A stretch of 31,009 nucleotides of DNA, taken from assembly GCA_017577365.1 (NCBI GenBank), contig PKRJ01000042.1, positions 1 through 31,009 of the forward strand. The letters run 5' to 3'. The notes under the pieces were generated by a model. The model ran no database searches and had not been told where the DNA came from. It was given only the letters and a program-made list of their open reading frames with translations. Numbering within the stretch: the first letter of the stretch is position 1; each line of letters starts with the position of its first letter. Positions 1 to 8,631 of this stretch are shown here, piece by piece. Made by a program: the position numbers and the translations under genes. The stretch comes from Gammaproteobacteria bacterium (GTDB lineage: Bacteria; Pseudomonadota; Gammaproteobacteria; Steroidobacterales; Rariloculaceae).

Positions 1-220
1 AACCGGCCCGGAAAGGATGCCGGTAGTTCCCTTGCCCCGCTTCAATGAGGCCGCAGGAATTCAGCTGCGGAAACCCCATGGCAGGTGCCCGAGATCACGT
101 CACCTTCTCGCGCTTCAATGAGGCCGCAGCAATTCAGCTGCGGAAACCTCAGCTCGTCGCGGACATATTCGGCGTGCCACCTGAGCTTCAATGAGGCCGC
201 AGCAATTCAGCTGCGGAAAC
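1..220 (-). CRISPR. Leader-proximal end of a CRISPR array (three complete 36-bp repeats)
   Basis: Three 36-bp repeats lie at 39-74, 112-147 and 185-220, separated by 37-bp spacers at 75-111 and 148-184. The window opens with AAC, the last three bases of a plus-strand repeat, followed by 35 bp of a further spacer, so the array almost certainly continues to the left. Read on the minus strand (the direction of the cas genes), the repeat begins GTTTCCGCAGC and ends CCTCATTGAAGC. It holds a perfect 7-bp stem, CCGCAGC/GCTGCGG, around the loop TGAATT. Type I repeats are usually cut at the base of the hairpin to leave an 8-nt 5' handle, which here would be ATTGAAGC. The repeat at 39-74 has one change (G for C at 57) that removes the loop-closing pair. 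Orientation is inferred from the cas genes and the AT-rich leader on the right. Confidence 0.96.
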
Positions 221-429
221 AGACCGCTCGTAAGCCTCCGTCGGTCAAGGCCGCTGGCGTGGACGCGCGAGCGCTGGCCGCGAACCGCCAAGAGAAGGGC
301 AGCACGAGCGTAATCTGAGATGGCCCGCGAAGAAGATTTTTCCTATTTTTCAAAGAGCTACTTTCTTGCGAGCGCTCCCCAGGTTTCAGGGCAGCGCCCG
401 ACCGCTCGCGTTTGAGCGGCAAGCGAGAA
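221..429 (-). promoter_or_regulatory. CRISPR leader between cas2 and the array
   Basis: This 209-bp non-coding stretch separates the end of cas2 from the first repeat, where the leader and the array promoter are expected. It contains the most AT-rich tract in the area (about 336-366, with two runs of five T on the plus strand), set in otherwise GC-rich sequence. A 6-bp hairpin, CCGCTC/GAGCGG with a 6-nt loop, lies at 402-419, just past the cas2 stop codon on the minus strand. It could mark the end of the cas transcript but has no T-run. The 9-mer GACCGCTCG occurs at 222-230 and again at 400-408. I could not identify a convincing -35/-10 pair or an IHF site. Calling it the leader is inference from position and composition. 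Confidence 0.7.
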
Positions 430-723
430 TTAAACAATAACAGGTTCACGCTGGACCGGCTCGAAGGTGGCTTTGCCGAGACTGACGACCCGAGGCTTGA
501 CCCTCTCGGGCGTGCCAAGGTCCATGATGAGCACATGATCTTCATCGTGATGGATTAGCTGGTCAAGGGTCGCGATCATCTCGGCGTGGCGTTTCGGAGT
601 CAGTCGGCACTGGAAGACGGAAAGCTGAAGCCACTCACCGTATCCGTTCATCAAGCCGTAAACGGCACGCCAACGTTTGGGATCACTAATGTCGTAGGTA
701 ACGATGAACAAGTGCTCGTCCAT
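430..723 (-). CDS. cas2: CRISPR-associated endonuclease Cas2
   Basis: Cas2 is the dimeric core around which two Cas1 dimers assemble to integrate new spacers at the leader end of the array. The 97-residue product has the usual Cas2 length and starts with a ferredoxin-like beta strand ending in the conserved Asp (FIVTYDIS, D11). It continues with the typical KRWRAVYGLMNGYG helix and the LQLSVFQCRL strand. The ATG at 723 lies 2 nt after the stop of cas4-cas1, so the two genes are surely one operon and probably translationally coupled. The leader and array lie directly downstream. Family assignment is firm; nuclease activity is often dispensable in this family and cannot be judged from sequence. 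Confidence 0.95.
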   Translation of the reverse strand: MDEHLFIVTYDISDPKRWRAVYGLMNGYGEWLQLSVFQCRLTPKRHAEMIATLDQLIHHDEDHVLIMDLGTPERVKPRVVSLGKATFEPVQREPVIV

Positions 724-725
724 GG

Positions 726-2441
726 CTATTTCGTCGTGAAGCTGGGGAAGACGTCGATCTCGCCAAGCAGATATCGGCCGAGAAGTCTCGACTGCAATTC
801 AAGCAGGCGCCGGTAACTTACCTTGTAGCCGAAAACCGGATGGGTGACTTCTTGGCTCATACGTCTTTCGAACGTTGCAATGAATCGTTTTCTTCCGCTT
901 TCGGTCAACGCTGCCGCTTGTGGTGTAATGACAAAGTCGCTTCGATGGATCTCTCCATTGTTGATGGCCATGATCACGCTCGAGTCCGCAATCAATGGTC
1001 TGAAAGGTTCCATCATGTCGAGGGCAAGAGAAGGTTTGCCGTACCGCAACTGGTGGTAAAAACCGCGGTACGGGTCGAAGCCGACCGCGCTGAGCGTGAC
1101 AGTCCAGCTGCGGAGCAGTAGCGCATAGGCGAATGAGAGCAGAGCGTTAACAGGATCGGTAGGAGGTTGGCGGTTGCGTGTCGTGAAGTCGAAAGCTAAT
1201 GCCGCATCTTCGGAGTCGCGCTTGAGGACGTTCGAGAACGCGCCGAAATACCGTGCGGCAGCCGCTCCTTCTATACCAAGCAGCTCTTGGAGGCTCGAGG
1301 CCTTTCGAGCTGCGTCGGCGTCGCGCTTCAGATCTTGCACGAGTTCGGCGGGTTGCTCGTCTCCTCGCCAATTGCGCCGTAGGAGGGTGCGGGCATTCAG
1401 TATCTTCGCCTGAACTAGACTCCGCGCAATCCTTAGGCACTGGTGCTCGTCGAAGCTTGCCTTGTACTGCGCGGTACGAAGTTCGACGTTCTTGTGGCCG
1501 ACGCCGATTGTGTGACCGAGAAACCAGCCGCCGTAGGAGTGCCAGGTGACGGGGATCTCGCGACGCATCAATTCGTGCAGGCATGGCGTCGTGATGTAGA
1601 CGTTGCCCATCGTGACGACTTGGGAAACGTCGATCAATCTTGCGGTAGCGGCGGGTTCGTCGTCGACGCTGATCTCGAGTGTCTCTCCCTTCTTCGTAAC
1701 CTTGGCTTTGTTGGCTTGAATGTAAAGGGGGAGCGCACTGTCACGGCCAACGGCCAAAGGCCGCGCCGTGGTCTCGCCGCGGCGGAGGAAGTTGACTTCG
1801 TCCGGCAAGCATATGCCGACGAGAGAGCAACGGGGGCATTTCGGGCTGTCTTCTAACGGCGGAGGTATCTGGCCGCTGTTCGCTATGAACCTCAAGCTGT
1901 GGACCGCTCTGAGAGTCTGCTCGCGCAATTCCTCATCGAAAACGACCTTGACTCTTTCTTTGGAGCCGGCGAAATACAGGATCCCTTCGGTGCACTCGTA
2001 TCCATGCTCCTGGAGAAGCAGGCCCTGTGCGCAAATCTGCACGCGCTCCGGATCGTAGGCACCCTTTTGGACGTGAGGACGTTTGCCTTTCTTGTAGTCG
2101 ACCGGAGTGACGACGTTACCGTCGGCCTCGACTAGATCGATCTTTGCTGTCAGTCCGAGCCGAGTCGACGATAAGGCGACCGATCGTGCGTGAACTTTTT
2201 CGCCGCATTCCTGTTCGTTCTCTGGGTCTGGTAGACGACCGCTCTGTTTGTCCACCCGGCGGTGCGTGCGCTTTCCATCTACCGTGTCCACGGAGTCGGC
2301 CCATTCACCTTGTACCCATTCGAGGTATGCAAGGCGCGGGCAATACACGTACTCGTTGACCATCCGTACGGGTAGGAGCGGTGTGTCGCCCGAGTGTTCC
2401 GGGAAGGGTAGTAGCAGCTCCGGCTGACGTGGAGTGTGCAT
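726..2441 (-). CDS. cas4-cas1: Cas4-Cas1 fusion protein (adaptation integrase)
   Basis: A single chain joins a Cas4 RecB-like nuclease, which trims prespacers and selects the PAM, to the Cas1 integrase. Counting from the ATG at 2441 (571 aa), the Cas4 part (about 1-225) carries four Fe-S cysteines, C34 (YCPRLAYLEW) and C202, C205 and C211 (CPRCSLVGIC). It also has the RecB nuclease residues H84, D102 (AKID) and D115/K117 (DYKKGK). The Cas1 part (about 235-571) has the metal residues E391, H463 (GFYHQLRYG) and D475/E478 (ALDMMEPFRP). Cas4-Cas1 fusions are known mainly from subtypes I-G (formerly I-U) and V-B; repeat and gene order fit I-G. The frame stays open to a GTG at 2519, which would add 26 residues. 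I prefer 2441 because the Cas4 core begins soon after it, but neither start has a clear ribosome site. No interference genes lie upstream. Confidence 0.95.
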   Translation of the reverse strand: MHTPRQPELLLPFPEHSGDTPLLPVRMVNEYVYCPRLAYLEWVQGEWADSVDTVDGKRTHRRVDKQSGRLPDPENEQECGEKVHARSVALSSTRLGLTAKIDLVEADGNVVTPVDYKKGKRPHVQKGAYDPERVQICAQGLLLQEHGYECTEGILYFAGSKERVKVVFDEELREQTLRAVHSLRFIANSGQIPPPLEDSPKCPRCSLVGICLPDEVNFLRRGETTARPLAVGRDSALPLYIQANKAKVTKKGETLEISVDDEPAATARLIDVSQVVTMGNVYITTPCLHELMRREIPVTWHSYGGWFLGHTIGVGHKNVELRTAQYKASFDEHQCLRIARSLVQAKILNARTLLRRNWRGDEQPAELVQDLKRDADAARKASSLQELLGIEGAAAARYFGAFSNVLKRDSEDAALAFDFTTRNRQPPTDPVNALLSFAYALLLRSWTVTLSAVGFDPYRGFYHQLRYGKPSLALDMMEPFRPLIADSSVIMAINNGEIHRSDFVITPQAAALTESGRKRFIATFERRMSQEVTHPVFGYKVSYRRLLELQSRLLGRYLLGEIDVFPSFTTK

Positions 2442-2886
2442 TGCAGATGCAAAAATAGCGAAACCGAGACGACCGAGAGGATAAGAGGGGCGTGTTTGAC
2501 TCAACGTGATCTGGGCCACAGTCCGCGAGATTCAGGCCCGGAAAGTGAATATGAGGGCGCCGGGAAAGAGCTAGACCGACGGCATTCGATGTGACGGCGT
2601 TCTCGATCGCGGGGGCGTAAGCGCGCGCTTTCTGGATATTCACCCGCGGGGGACGAAGCTCGCGAGTCGATGTGACGCTGGGCAATGGAGTCGAGCGACG
2701 GGGTGCACGGGGCACGCGACGTGACAACGCCGACCACGGGAAGAGCGTTGGCGCGAAAGCGAGCGCTTGGTGGTCTCACGGGCGCTCTTGGCATCGACGG
2801 TCGGCAACGCCCGCGCGGGCGGGCCGGGCATGCTACTATCGCGCCCCCAACGCCGTAGACTCAGCTCCAAGGAACAGAGGCCAACG
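2442..2886. other. Intergenic region between the CRISPR-cas module and prfB
   Basis: This 445-bp gap between divergent genes shows no recognisable coding sequence; the open frames across it match no family I know and look like products of high GC. It should hold the promoters of the cas operon (leftward) and of prfB (rightward). Visible items are a perfect 12-bp palindrome at 2809-2820 (GCCCGCGCGGGC), a looser inverted repeat GAGCGC/GCGCTC at 2761-2766 and 2782-2787, and an extended -10-like motif at 2831-2839. If the cas4-cas1 start is the GTG at 2519, the gap shrinks to 367 bp. The junction of accessory and core DNA probably lies here, but I see no direct repeat, tRNA or integrase remnant marking it. 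Confidence 0.6.
2831..2839 (+). promoter_or_regulatory. Possible extended -10 element for prfB-lysS
   Basis: TGCTACTAT matches the extended -10 form TGnTAnnAT and lies 47 bp ahead of the prfB ATG. No good -35 hexamer is found at the standard distance, which extended -10 promoters can tolerate. A ribosome site (CAGAGG) follows just before the ATG. The call rests on motif match alone. Confidence 0.3.
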
Positions 2887-3982
2887 ATGGAACCCGGACA
2901 AATCGGCGCCCGCATAGAGGATCTCAAGGAACGGGCGGACGCGCTCAGGAGGTATCTTTGACTACCGCGAGAAGCGCGAGCGGCTCGAGGAGGTCAATCG
3001 CGAGCTCGAGGACCCGAACGTCTGGTCGAACCCCGAGCGGGCCCAGGCGCTAGGCCGCGAGCGGGCTTCCCTCGAGAGCGTCGTCCTGACGCTCGAGAAG
3101 ATCGATTCCGCGCTGCGCGACGCGGCCGAGCTGTACGAGCTTGCCCGAGAGGAGGGCGACGAGGCGGCGCTCGCCGACATCGCCGAGGAGGTCAAGCGCG
3201 CCGAGCAGGAGGTCGAGCGGCTCGAGTTCCGCCGGATGTTCTCGAACGAGATGGATTCGCGGAACGCCTACCTCGACATCCAGGCGGGCTCCGGCGGCAC
3301 CGAGGCGCAGGACTGGGCGGAGATGCTGCTCCGCATGTATCTCCGCTGGGCCGAGTCGCGGGGCTTCGAGACGGAGATCCTCGAGGTCTCCCCCGGCGAG
3401 GTGGCGGGCATCAAGAGCGCCACGGTCCACGTGCGGGGCGACTATGCGTACGGCTGGCTCCGCACCGAGACCGGCGTGCACCGTCTCGTGCGCAAATCGC
3501 CGTTCGATTCGGGGCACCGGCGGCATACGTCGTTCGCGGCGGTTTTCGTCTCGCCCGAGATCGACGACGATATCAACATCGAGATCAACCCCGCCGATCT
3601 GCGCATCGACGTTTACAGGGCAAGCGGCGCCGGCGGGCAGCACGTCAACCGGACGGAGTCGGCGGTGCGTATCACGCACTTGCCGACCGGCATCGTCGTG
3701 CAGTGCCAGAACGACCGATCGCAGCACAAGAACAAGGCGACGGCGATGAAGCAGCTGCGCGCGAAGCTGTACGAGCTCGAGCAGCAGAAGCGGCGCGAGC
3801 AGGCCCAGGCGCTCGAGGAGACGAAGGCGGATATCGGCTGGGGCAACCAGATCCGCTCTTACGTCCTCGATCAGTCGCGCGTGAAGGATCTGCGCACGGG
3901 CTATGAGAGCGGCCAGCCGTCGGCGGTGCTCGACGGCGATCTCGATCCCTTTATCCGTGAGAGCTTGAAGCAGGGGTTATAA
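2887..3982 (+). CDS. prfB: Peptide chain release factor 2 (RF2), made by programmed +1 frameshift
   Basis: RF2 ends translation at UGA and UAA codons. The gene is split: codons 1-24 run from the ATG at 2887 to CTT at 2956-2958, an in-frame TGA follows at 2959-2961, and the rest is read in the +1 frame from 2960. The joined protein is 364 residues, against 365 in E. coli. The stop-codon recognition motif SPF is at about 204-206 (RKSPFDSGHRRHTS). The catalytic GGQ, which triggers peptide release, is at about 249-251 (ASGAGGQHVNRT), almost the E. coli positions. The residue at the E. coli 246 position is Ala, the form linked to full activity, rather than the Thr of E. coli K-12. CAGAGG at about 2875-2880 is the ribosome site. 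lysS follows 27 nt later, the usual partner. The interruption is regulatory, not a mutation. Confidence 0.97.
2947..2962 (+). promoter_or_regulatory. RF2 autoregulatory +1 frameshift signal
   Basis: The signal is AGGAGG (2947-2952), TAT, CTT (2956-2958), TGA (2959-2961), C. The internal Shine-Dalgarno-like AGGAGG sits 3 nt from the slippery CTT, the same geometry as in E. coli prfB. The stop is the weak context TGAC. When RF2 is scarce the ribosome pauses at TGA and slips +1 from CTT to TTT; when RF2 is plentiful it terminates after 24 residues. The mechanism is established for the family and all its elements are visible here. Confidence 0.95.
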
Positions 3983-4009
3983 GAACGACTCGAGGAGTGG
4001 CGACGCCCA

Positions 4010-5530
<1,521 letters not shown>

Positions 5531-5588
5531 GTCCGGCGCGCATGGCCGGCGTGCGTCCGGCGCGCGCCGTTCACAACGAGGACGCTTC

Positions 5589-6539
5589 GTGACCGCGGAT
5601 TCCGCGTCGACAACGGCCGAGGAGGCCGAGAAGCGCACGCGCGACGGGCTCGTCTCCGGGCTCATCGCTTACGTGCTCTGGGGCTTCCTGCCGATCTACT
5701 TCAAGATCATCGAGGCGGTGCCGCCGCTCGAGGTGCTCGCGCACCGCATCGTCTGGGCGGTACCGTTCGGGCTGCCGATCATCCTCGTGCGACGGCAATG
5801 GCCGGACGTGAAGCAGGCGATCGCCGATCGCCGCAAGCTCGGCTTTCTCACGCTCTCGGCGCTCCTGATCGCCGTCAACTGGCTCGTCTATATCTGGGCC
5901 GTGCAGCACGAGCTGATCTTCGAGGCGAGCTTGGGCTACTACATCAACCCGCTGATGTACGTGCTCGTCGGCGTCGTGTTCTTCCGCGAGCGGTTGCGGC
6001 GCGCGCAGAGCGCGGCCGTGCTGCTCGCGGCCGCCGGCGTTCTCGTGCTGACGATCCAGGGCGGCCACTTCCCGGCTGTCGCGCTGACGCTCGCGACGTC
6101 GTTCACGATCTACGGCGTGATCCGCAGCCGCGTCGCGGTCGGCGGCATGCCGGGGCTTTTCATCGAGACGCTCGTGCTGTTTCCGGTCGCGGCCGTGTAC
6201 CTCGCGAGTCTTTCGTTCGACGGTGCGGCGGCGTTCGGCACCGATGACCTCGCGTTGTCCGGCATATTGATGCTCGCGGGACCGTTCACCGTCGTGCCCC
6301 TGCTGTGCTTCGCCCTCGCGGCGAGGCGCCTGCGTCTTTCGACGATCGGGATCATGCAGTTCATCGCGCCGACGCTGCAGTTCTGCGTCGGCCTCGCGTA
6401 CGGCGAGACGCTCACGGTCGCGCATATCGTGTGCTTCACGCTGATCTGGACGGCGGTCGCAATCTTCAGCGGCGATGCGTGGCGCGCGTCTCGGACGAGC
6501 ACGCTGAGCGGCGCGAGCTTGCGGCCCGAGCGACGGTAA
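5589..6539 (+). CDS. rarD: RarD-like EamA-family membrane transporter
   Basis: The 316-residue protein is a member of the drug/metabolite transporter superfamily with about ten predicted membrane helices in the inner membrane. The first helix has the RarD-type sequence GLIAYVLWGFLPIYFK, and the stretch LAHRIVWAVPFGLPI is also typical. RarD was named for chloramphenicol sensitivity in Pseudomonas; its real substrate is unknown. The start is a GTG with a GAGG ribosome site just upstream. The first 16 or so residues are a polar cytoplasmic extension. The 58 bp separating it from lysS contain an 11-bp direct repeat (GTCCGGCGCGC at 5531-5541 and 5554-5564) of unknown meaning. It converges with ygfZ, ending 63 bp from it, and no clear terminator is visible in that gap. 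Confidence 0.87.
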   Translation: MTADSASTTAEEAEKRTRDGLVSGLIAYVLWGFLPIYFKIIEAVPPLEVLAHRIVWAVPFGLPIILVRRQWPDVKQAIADRRKLGFLTLSALLIAVNWLVYIWAVQHELIFEASLGYYINPLMYVLVGVVFFRERLRRAQSAAVLLAAAGVLVLTIQGGHFPAVALTLATSFTIYGVIRSRVAVGGMPGLFIETLVLFPVAAVYLASLSFDGAAAFGTDDLALSGILMLAGPFTVVPLLCFALAARRLRLSTIGIMQFIAPTLQFCVGLAYGETLTVAHIVCFTLIWTAVAIFSGDAWRASRTSTLSGASLRPERR

Positions 6540-6602
6540 GCGACGCCGACGGGCTTCGGAAGCTTCGTGGCGGCAGCCGGATTGACGAGGCCCCGCCGAC
6601 GC

Positions 6603-7505
6603 TCATTCGAATTCGTACGGCAGCGGCGCGCGCTCGACGCGCGCTCCGCCGACCGCACCGAGGAAGAGCGGCCCGTCGGCCGCGTCGACGCGCACGACGG
6701 CGAGCAGCTCGACGCCGCCTTCCGGGTCCCGCGCGCTGCGCACGACTTCGCCGATCGTCTCGCCTTGCTCGTCGACCAACGGCGTATCGGGCTCGGGAGC
6801 GCGCCCGGCGTCCGCGCCGACGTAGCGGCAGATCCGACGCTTCACGGATCCCAGATGATGCGCGCGTGCAATGACCTCCTGGCCGGGATAGCAGCCCTTC
6901 GTGAACGAGACCCCGTCGAGCCGATCGAGGTTCAGCATCTGCGGGATGTAGCGCTCGGGCAGCGTCGCGACGCGCGGCAGGCCGAGCCGAATCTCCGCGA
7001 GGTCGATCGCCTCGGGCGAGGCCGGTTCGAAGGCCGCACCGAAAGCGTCGAGCGCGGCGACCGGTCCGATCAAGCGCACCAGCGTGGGGCCGGTCCTGAG
7101 CGTAAGCAGCTCCCCAGCGCGTCTCGCGTCGCCGATCTCGGCGCCGACATCGATCCCGATCGCGTCGAAGCCCGCGTCACCCACGAGCGCGCCGACCGCG
7201 AGGCGCTCGTCGATCGCAAGCTCGACGCGGCTGCGCAGCACGAAGAGGCGGAGCTTCGCGAGCACGCTCTCGAGACCGTCGCGCTCGGCGACGAGCAGGA
7301 AACGGTCCGCGCTGCGGGCGACGTCGAAGAGGGCACGCACACGGCCCTTCGCGTCGCTCCACGCGGCCCGAGCGAAGCGGCTTTCGTCGGCGGGCGGATT
7401 CTGCGTGAGCTGCCGGCGAAGGAAGTCGGCGGCGTCGTCACCGCTGACGGCGACACAGGCGAGGGACGGAACCCTCGCGTACAGAGTGCGAGCGGCTGGG
7501 GTCAT
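6603..7505 (-). CDS. ygfZ: YgfZ/GcvT-fold tRNA-modifying/Fe-S maintenance protein
   Basis: YgfZ is a tetrahydrofolate-binding protein that helps make or repair certain Fe-S enzymes such as MiaB and, indirectly, succinate dehydrogenase. The ATG at 7505 gives 300 residues. The family signature KGCYPGQE is at 203-210 with its conserved Cys at 205, followed by VIARAHHLGSVKRR. The open frame extends 57 residues further upstream, but that part is Arg/Ser-rich and overlaps the region divergent to the sdh cluster, so I reject it. It is divergent from the sdhAF4-like gene across 88 bp (7506-7593), which must hold both promoters. In E. coli ygfZ is likewise divergent from sdhE-ygfX; here the whole sdh operon has come between them. 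Confidence 0.93.
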   Translation of the reverse strand: MTPAARTLYARVPSLACVAVSGDDAADFLRRQLTQNPPADESRFARAAWSDAKGRVRALFDVARSADRFLLVAERDGLESVLAKLRLFVLRSRVELAIDERLAVGALVGDAGFDAIGIDVGAEIGDARRAGELLTLRTGPTLVRLIGPVAALDAFGAAFEPASPEAIDLAEIRLGLPRVATLPERYIPQMLNLDRLDGVSFTKGCYPGQEVIARAHHLGSVKRRICRYVGADAGRAPEPDTPLVDEQGETIGEVVRSARDPEGGVELLAVVRVDAADGPLFLGAVGGARVERAPLPYEFE

Positions 7506-7593
7506 CTCGAGTCGAACGCACCGGTCCAATGTGCTACGTCGCCAGCGCCCGGGACGACGTGCGCGGCGACGGGGTTTCTGGCACACTCTAGCG

Positions 7594-7767
7594 ATGCTTC
7601 GCGGAACCGAACAAGAGCCCGTCGAGCCGCAACCCGCCGCTCGAGAAGACGAGCCCCAGGCTGTCGAGAAGGCCAAGACCGTTCCGCGAGAGATCGGCGG
7701 ACCGTCAGGGCCGGAGCCGACGCGTTACGGGGATTGGGAGCGCGCCGGCCGCTGCGTCGACTTCTGA
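7594..7767 (+). CDS. DUF1674 / SDHAF4-like succinate dehydrogenase assembly factor
   Basis: This small gene encodes 57 residues ending in the DUF1674 signature: a GG followed by GPEPTRYGDWE and the terminal GRCVDF. In mitochondria, SDHAF4 (yeast Sdh8) binds the flavinated SdhA subunit, shields it from making reactive oxygen species and helps it join SdhB. Bacterial DUF1674 proteins are usually uncharacterised. Its place as the first gene before sdhC fits the same role. The N-terminal half is polar and probably disordered. The ATG at 7594 lacks a clear ribosome site; a longer upstream frame exists but overlaps ygfZ on the other strand and looks spurious. Family assignment is by motif; the function is inferred from the family and its neighbours. 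Confidence 0.88.
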   Translation: MLRGTEQEPVEPQPAAREDEPQAVEKAKTVPREIGGPSGPEPTRYGDWERAGRCVDF

Positions 7768-7853
7768 TCGTCGTGAAGCCCGAGAGCACCGGTCCTGCCC
7801 TCCGAGGGGCCGAAAGCGGCCCGGTTTCACGCTGACTGATGGGAGAAGCGGAG

Positions 7854-8234
7854 ATGCACGAGGCGGATCGGCCCTTGTCGCCGCATTTGTCGGTGTACGG
7901 CTGGCGGATCACGAACACCCTCTCGATTCTTCACCGCGCCACCGGGCTCGTGCTGACGCTGACGGCGATCGGCCTCGCGTGGTGGCTGCTGGCCGTCGCG
8001 AGCGGCGGCGAGCGCTACGAGGACGCGGCGGCGCTCCTCCGCAGCGGTTGGATGAAGTTGCCGCTGACCGCGGCCGCCTTCTGCTTCTTCTATCACCTCG
8101 CGAACGGCATTCGCCACATCGTCTGGGATTTCGGTTTCGGTTTCGATAGACGGCAGATCCGCTTGAGCGGCTGGACCGTCGTCGTGTTCGCCGTCGCGGC
8201 CACCGTGATCTACGCATCGATCGCGATCATCTGA
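7854..8234 (+). CDS. sdhC: Succinate dehydrogenase cytochrome b556 subunit
   Basis: SdhC is one of two membrane anchors of complex II; it binds heme b and ubiquinone. Counting from the ATG at 7854 (126 aa), the family start RPLSPHLSVY is at about 6-15. The quinone-site Ser and Arg are S24 and R28 (NTLSILHRATG), and the heme ligand is H81 in FYHLANGIRHIVWDFG. Three membrane helices are visible. I chose 7854 over the ATG at 7839 because GGGAGAAG (7841-7848) is an excellent ribosome site for it and the family N-terminus begins there. sdhD follows after 10 bp. Confidence 0.96.
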   Translation: MHEADRPLSPHLSVYGWRITNTLSILHRATGLVLTLTAIGLAWWLLAVASGGERYEDAAALLRSGWMKLPLTAAAFCFFYHLANGIRHIVWDFGFGFDRRQIRLSGWTVVVFAVAATVIYASIAII

Positions 8235-8244
8235 GGGAAGGGCC

Positions 8245-8631
8245 TTGAGTCTCGTTACGCCGTTGAATCGGGTTCTGGGGCTCGGCTCCGCCAAGGGCGG
8301 GGTCGAGCATTGGTGGGTGCAGCGGGTTACCGCCGCGGCACTCGTGCTTCTCGGGCTGTGGTTCGCGTGCTCGATCGCTTCGCTCGACGATTTCGCCCAT
8401 GCGACGGTCGTCGAGTGGATCCGCGAGCCCGCGACGAGCGTGCTGCTGATCCTCACCGCGCTCACGGCGAGCTATCACTCGTACCTCGGCGTGCAGGTCG
8501 TGCTCGAAGACTACGTGCACGAGCCGGGCACGAAGGTCGTGCTGCTCGCGTTGTCGACGTTCGTTCACGTCGCGATCGCGATCGCGAGCGTGTTTGCCGT
8601 CCTCCGTATCGCGTTGGCGGTCGCGCCATGA
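8245..8631 (+). CDS. sdhD: Succinate dehydrogenase hydrophobic membrane anchor subunit
   Basis: SdhD is the second membrane anchor of complex II and completes the heme and quinone pocket with SdhC. The 128-residue product has three membrane helices. It has the SYHSYLGVQVVLEDYVHEP segment, where H78 is the probable heme ligand and D89-Y90 match the E. coli Asp82-Tyr83 quinone-site pair with the same 11-residue spacing from His. The start is an unusual TTG at 8245, supported by a strong AGGGAAGGG ribosome site at about 8234-8242. Its stop overlaps the sdhA start as ATGA (8628-8631), so translation of the two is coupled. Confidence 0.94.
   Translation: MSLVTPLNRVLGLGSAKGGVEHWWVQRVTAAALVLLGLWFACSIASLDDFAHATVVEWIREPATSVLLILTALTASYHSYLGVQVVLEDYVHEPGTKVVLLALSTFVHVAIAIASVFAVLRIALAVAP

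Noticed and set aside
85..318. Plus-strand open frame running through the CRISPR repeats
   Set aside because: Its repeated peptide comes from the CRISPR repeats themselves; it is not a gene.
1..2441. Assignment of the module to type V-B
   Set aside because: V-B loci also have Cas4-Cas1 fusions, but no Cas12b is present and the repeat ends in ATTGAAGC rather than the V-B type end; the hairpin and tag fit a type I system.
2961..2961. prfB as a pseudogene broken by an in-frame stop
   Set aside because: The stop is the conserved programmed frameshift site, with AGGAGG and CTT TGA C in the right spacing.
5531..5564. 11-bp direct repeat between lysS and rarD as a mobile-element target duplication
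   Set aside because: The copies are 12 bp apart with nothing inserted, and GGCGCGC-type words are common in this sequence.
6540..6602. A bidirectional terminator between rarD and ygfZ
   Set aside because: The 63-bp gap shows no stable hairpin followed by a T-run on either strand.
7506..7676. N-terminal extension of YgfZ by 57 residues
   Set aside because: It is Arg/Ser-rich, resembles no signal or domain, and covers the promoter region and start of the SDHAF4-like gene on the other strand.
8310..8627. Extension of the sdhA frame upstream, giving a 700-residue protein
   Set aside because: The extra part is Arg-rich, overlaps sdhD in another frame and lacks similarity; the ATG at 8628 with ATGA coupling is the family start.
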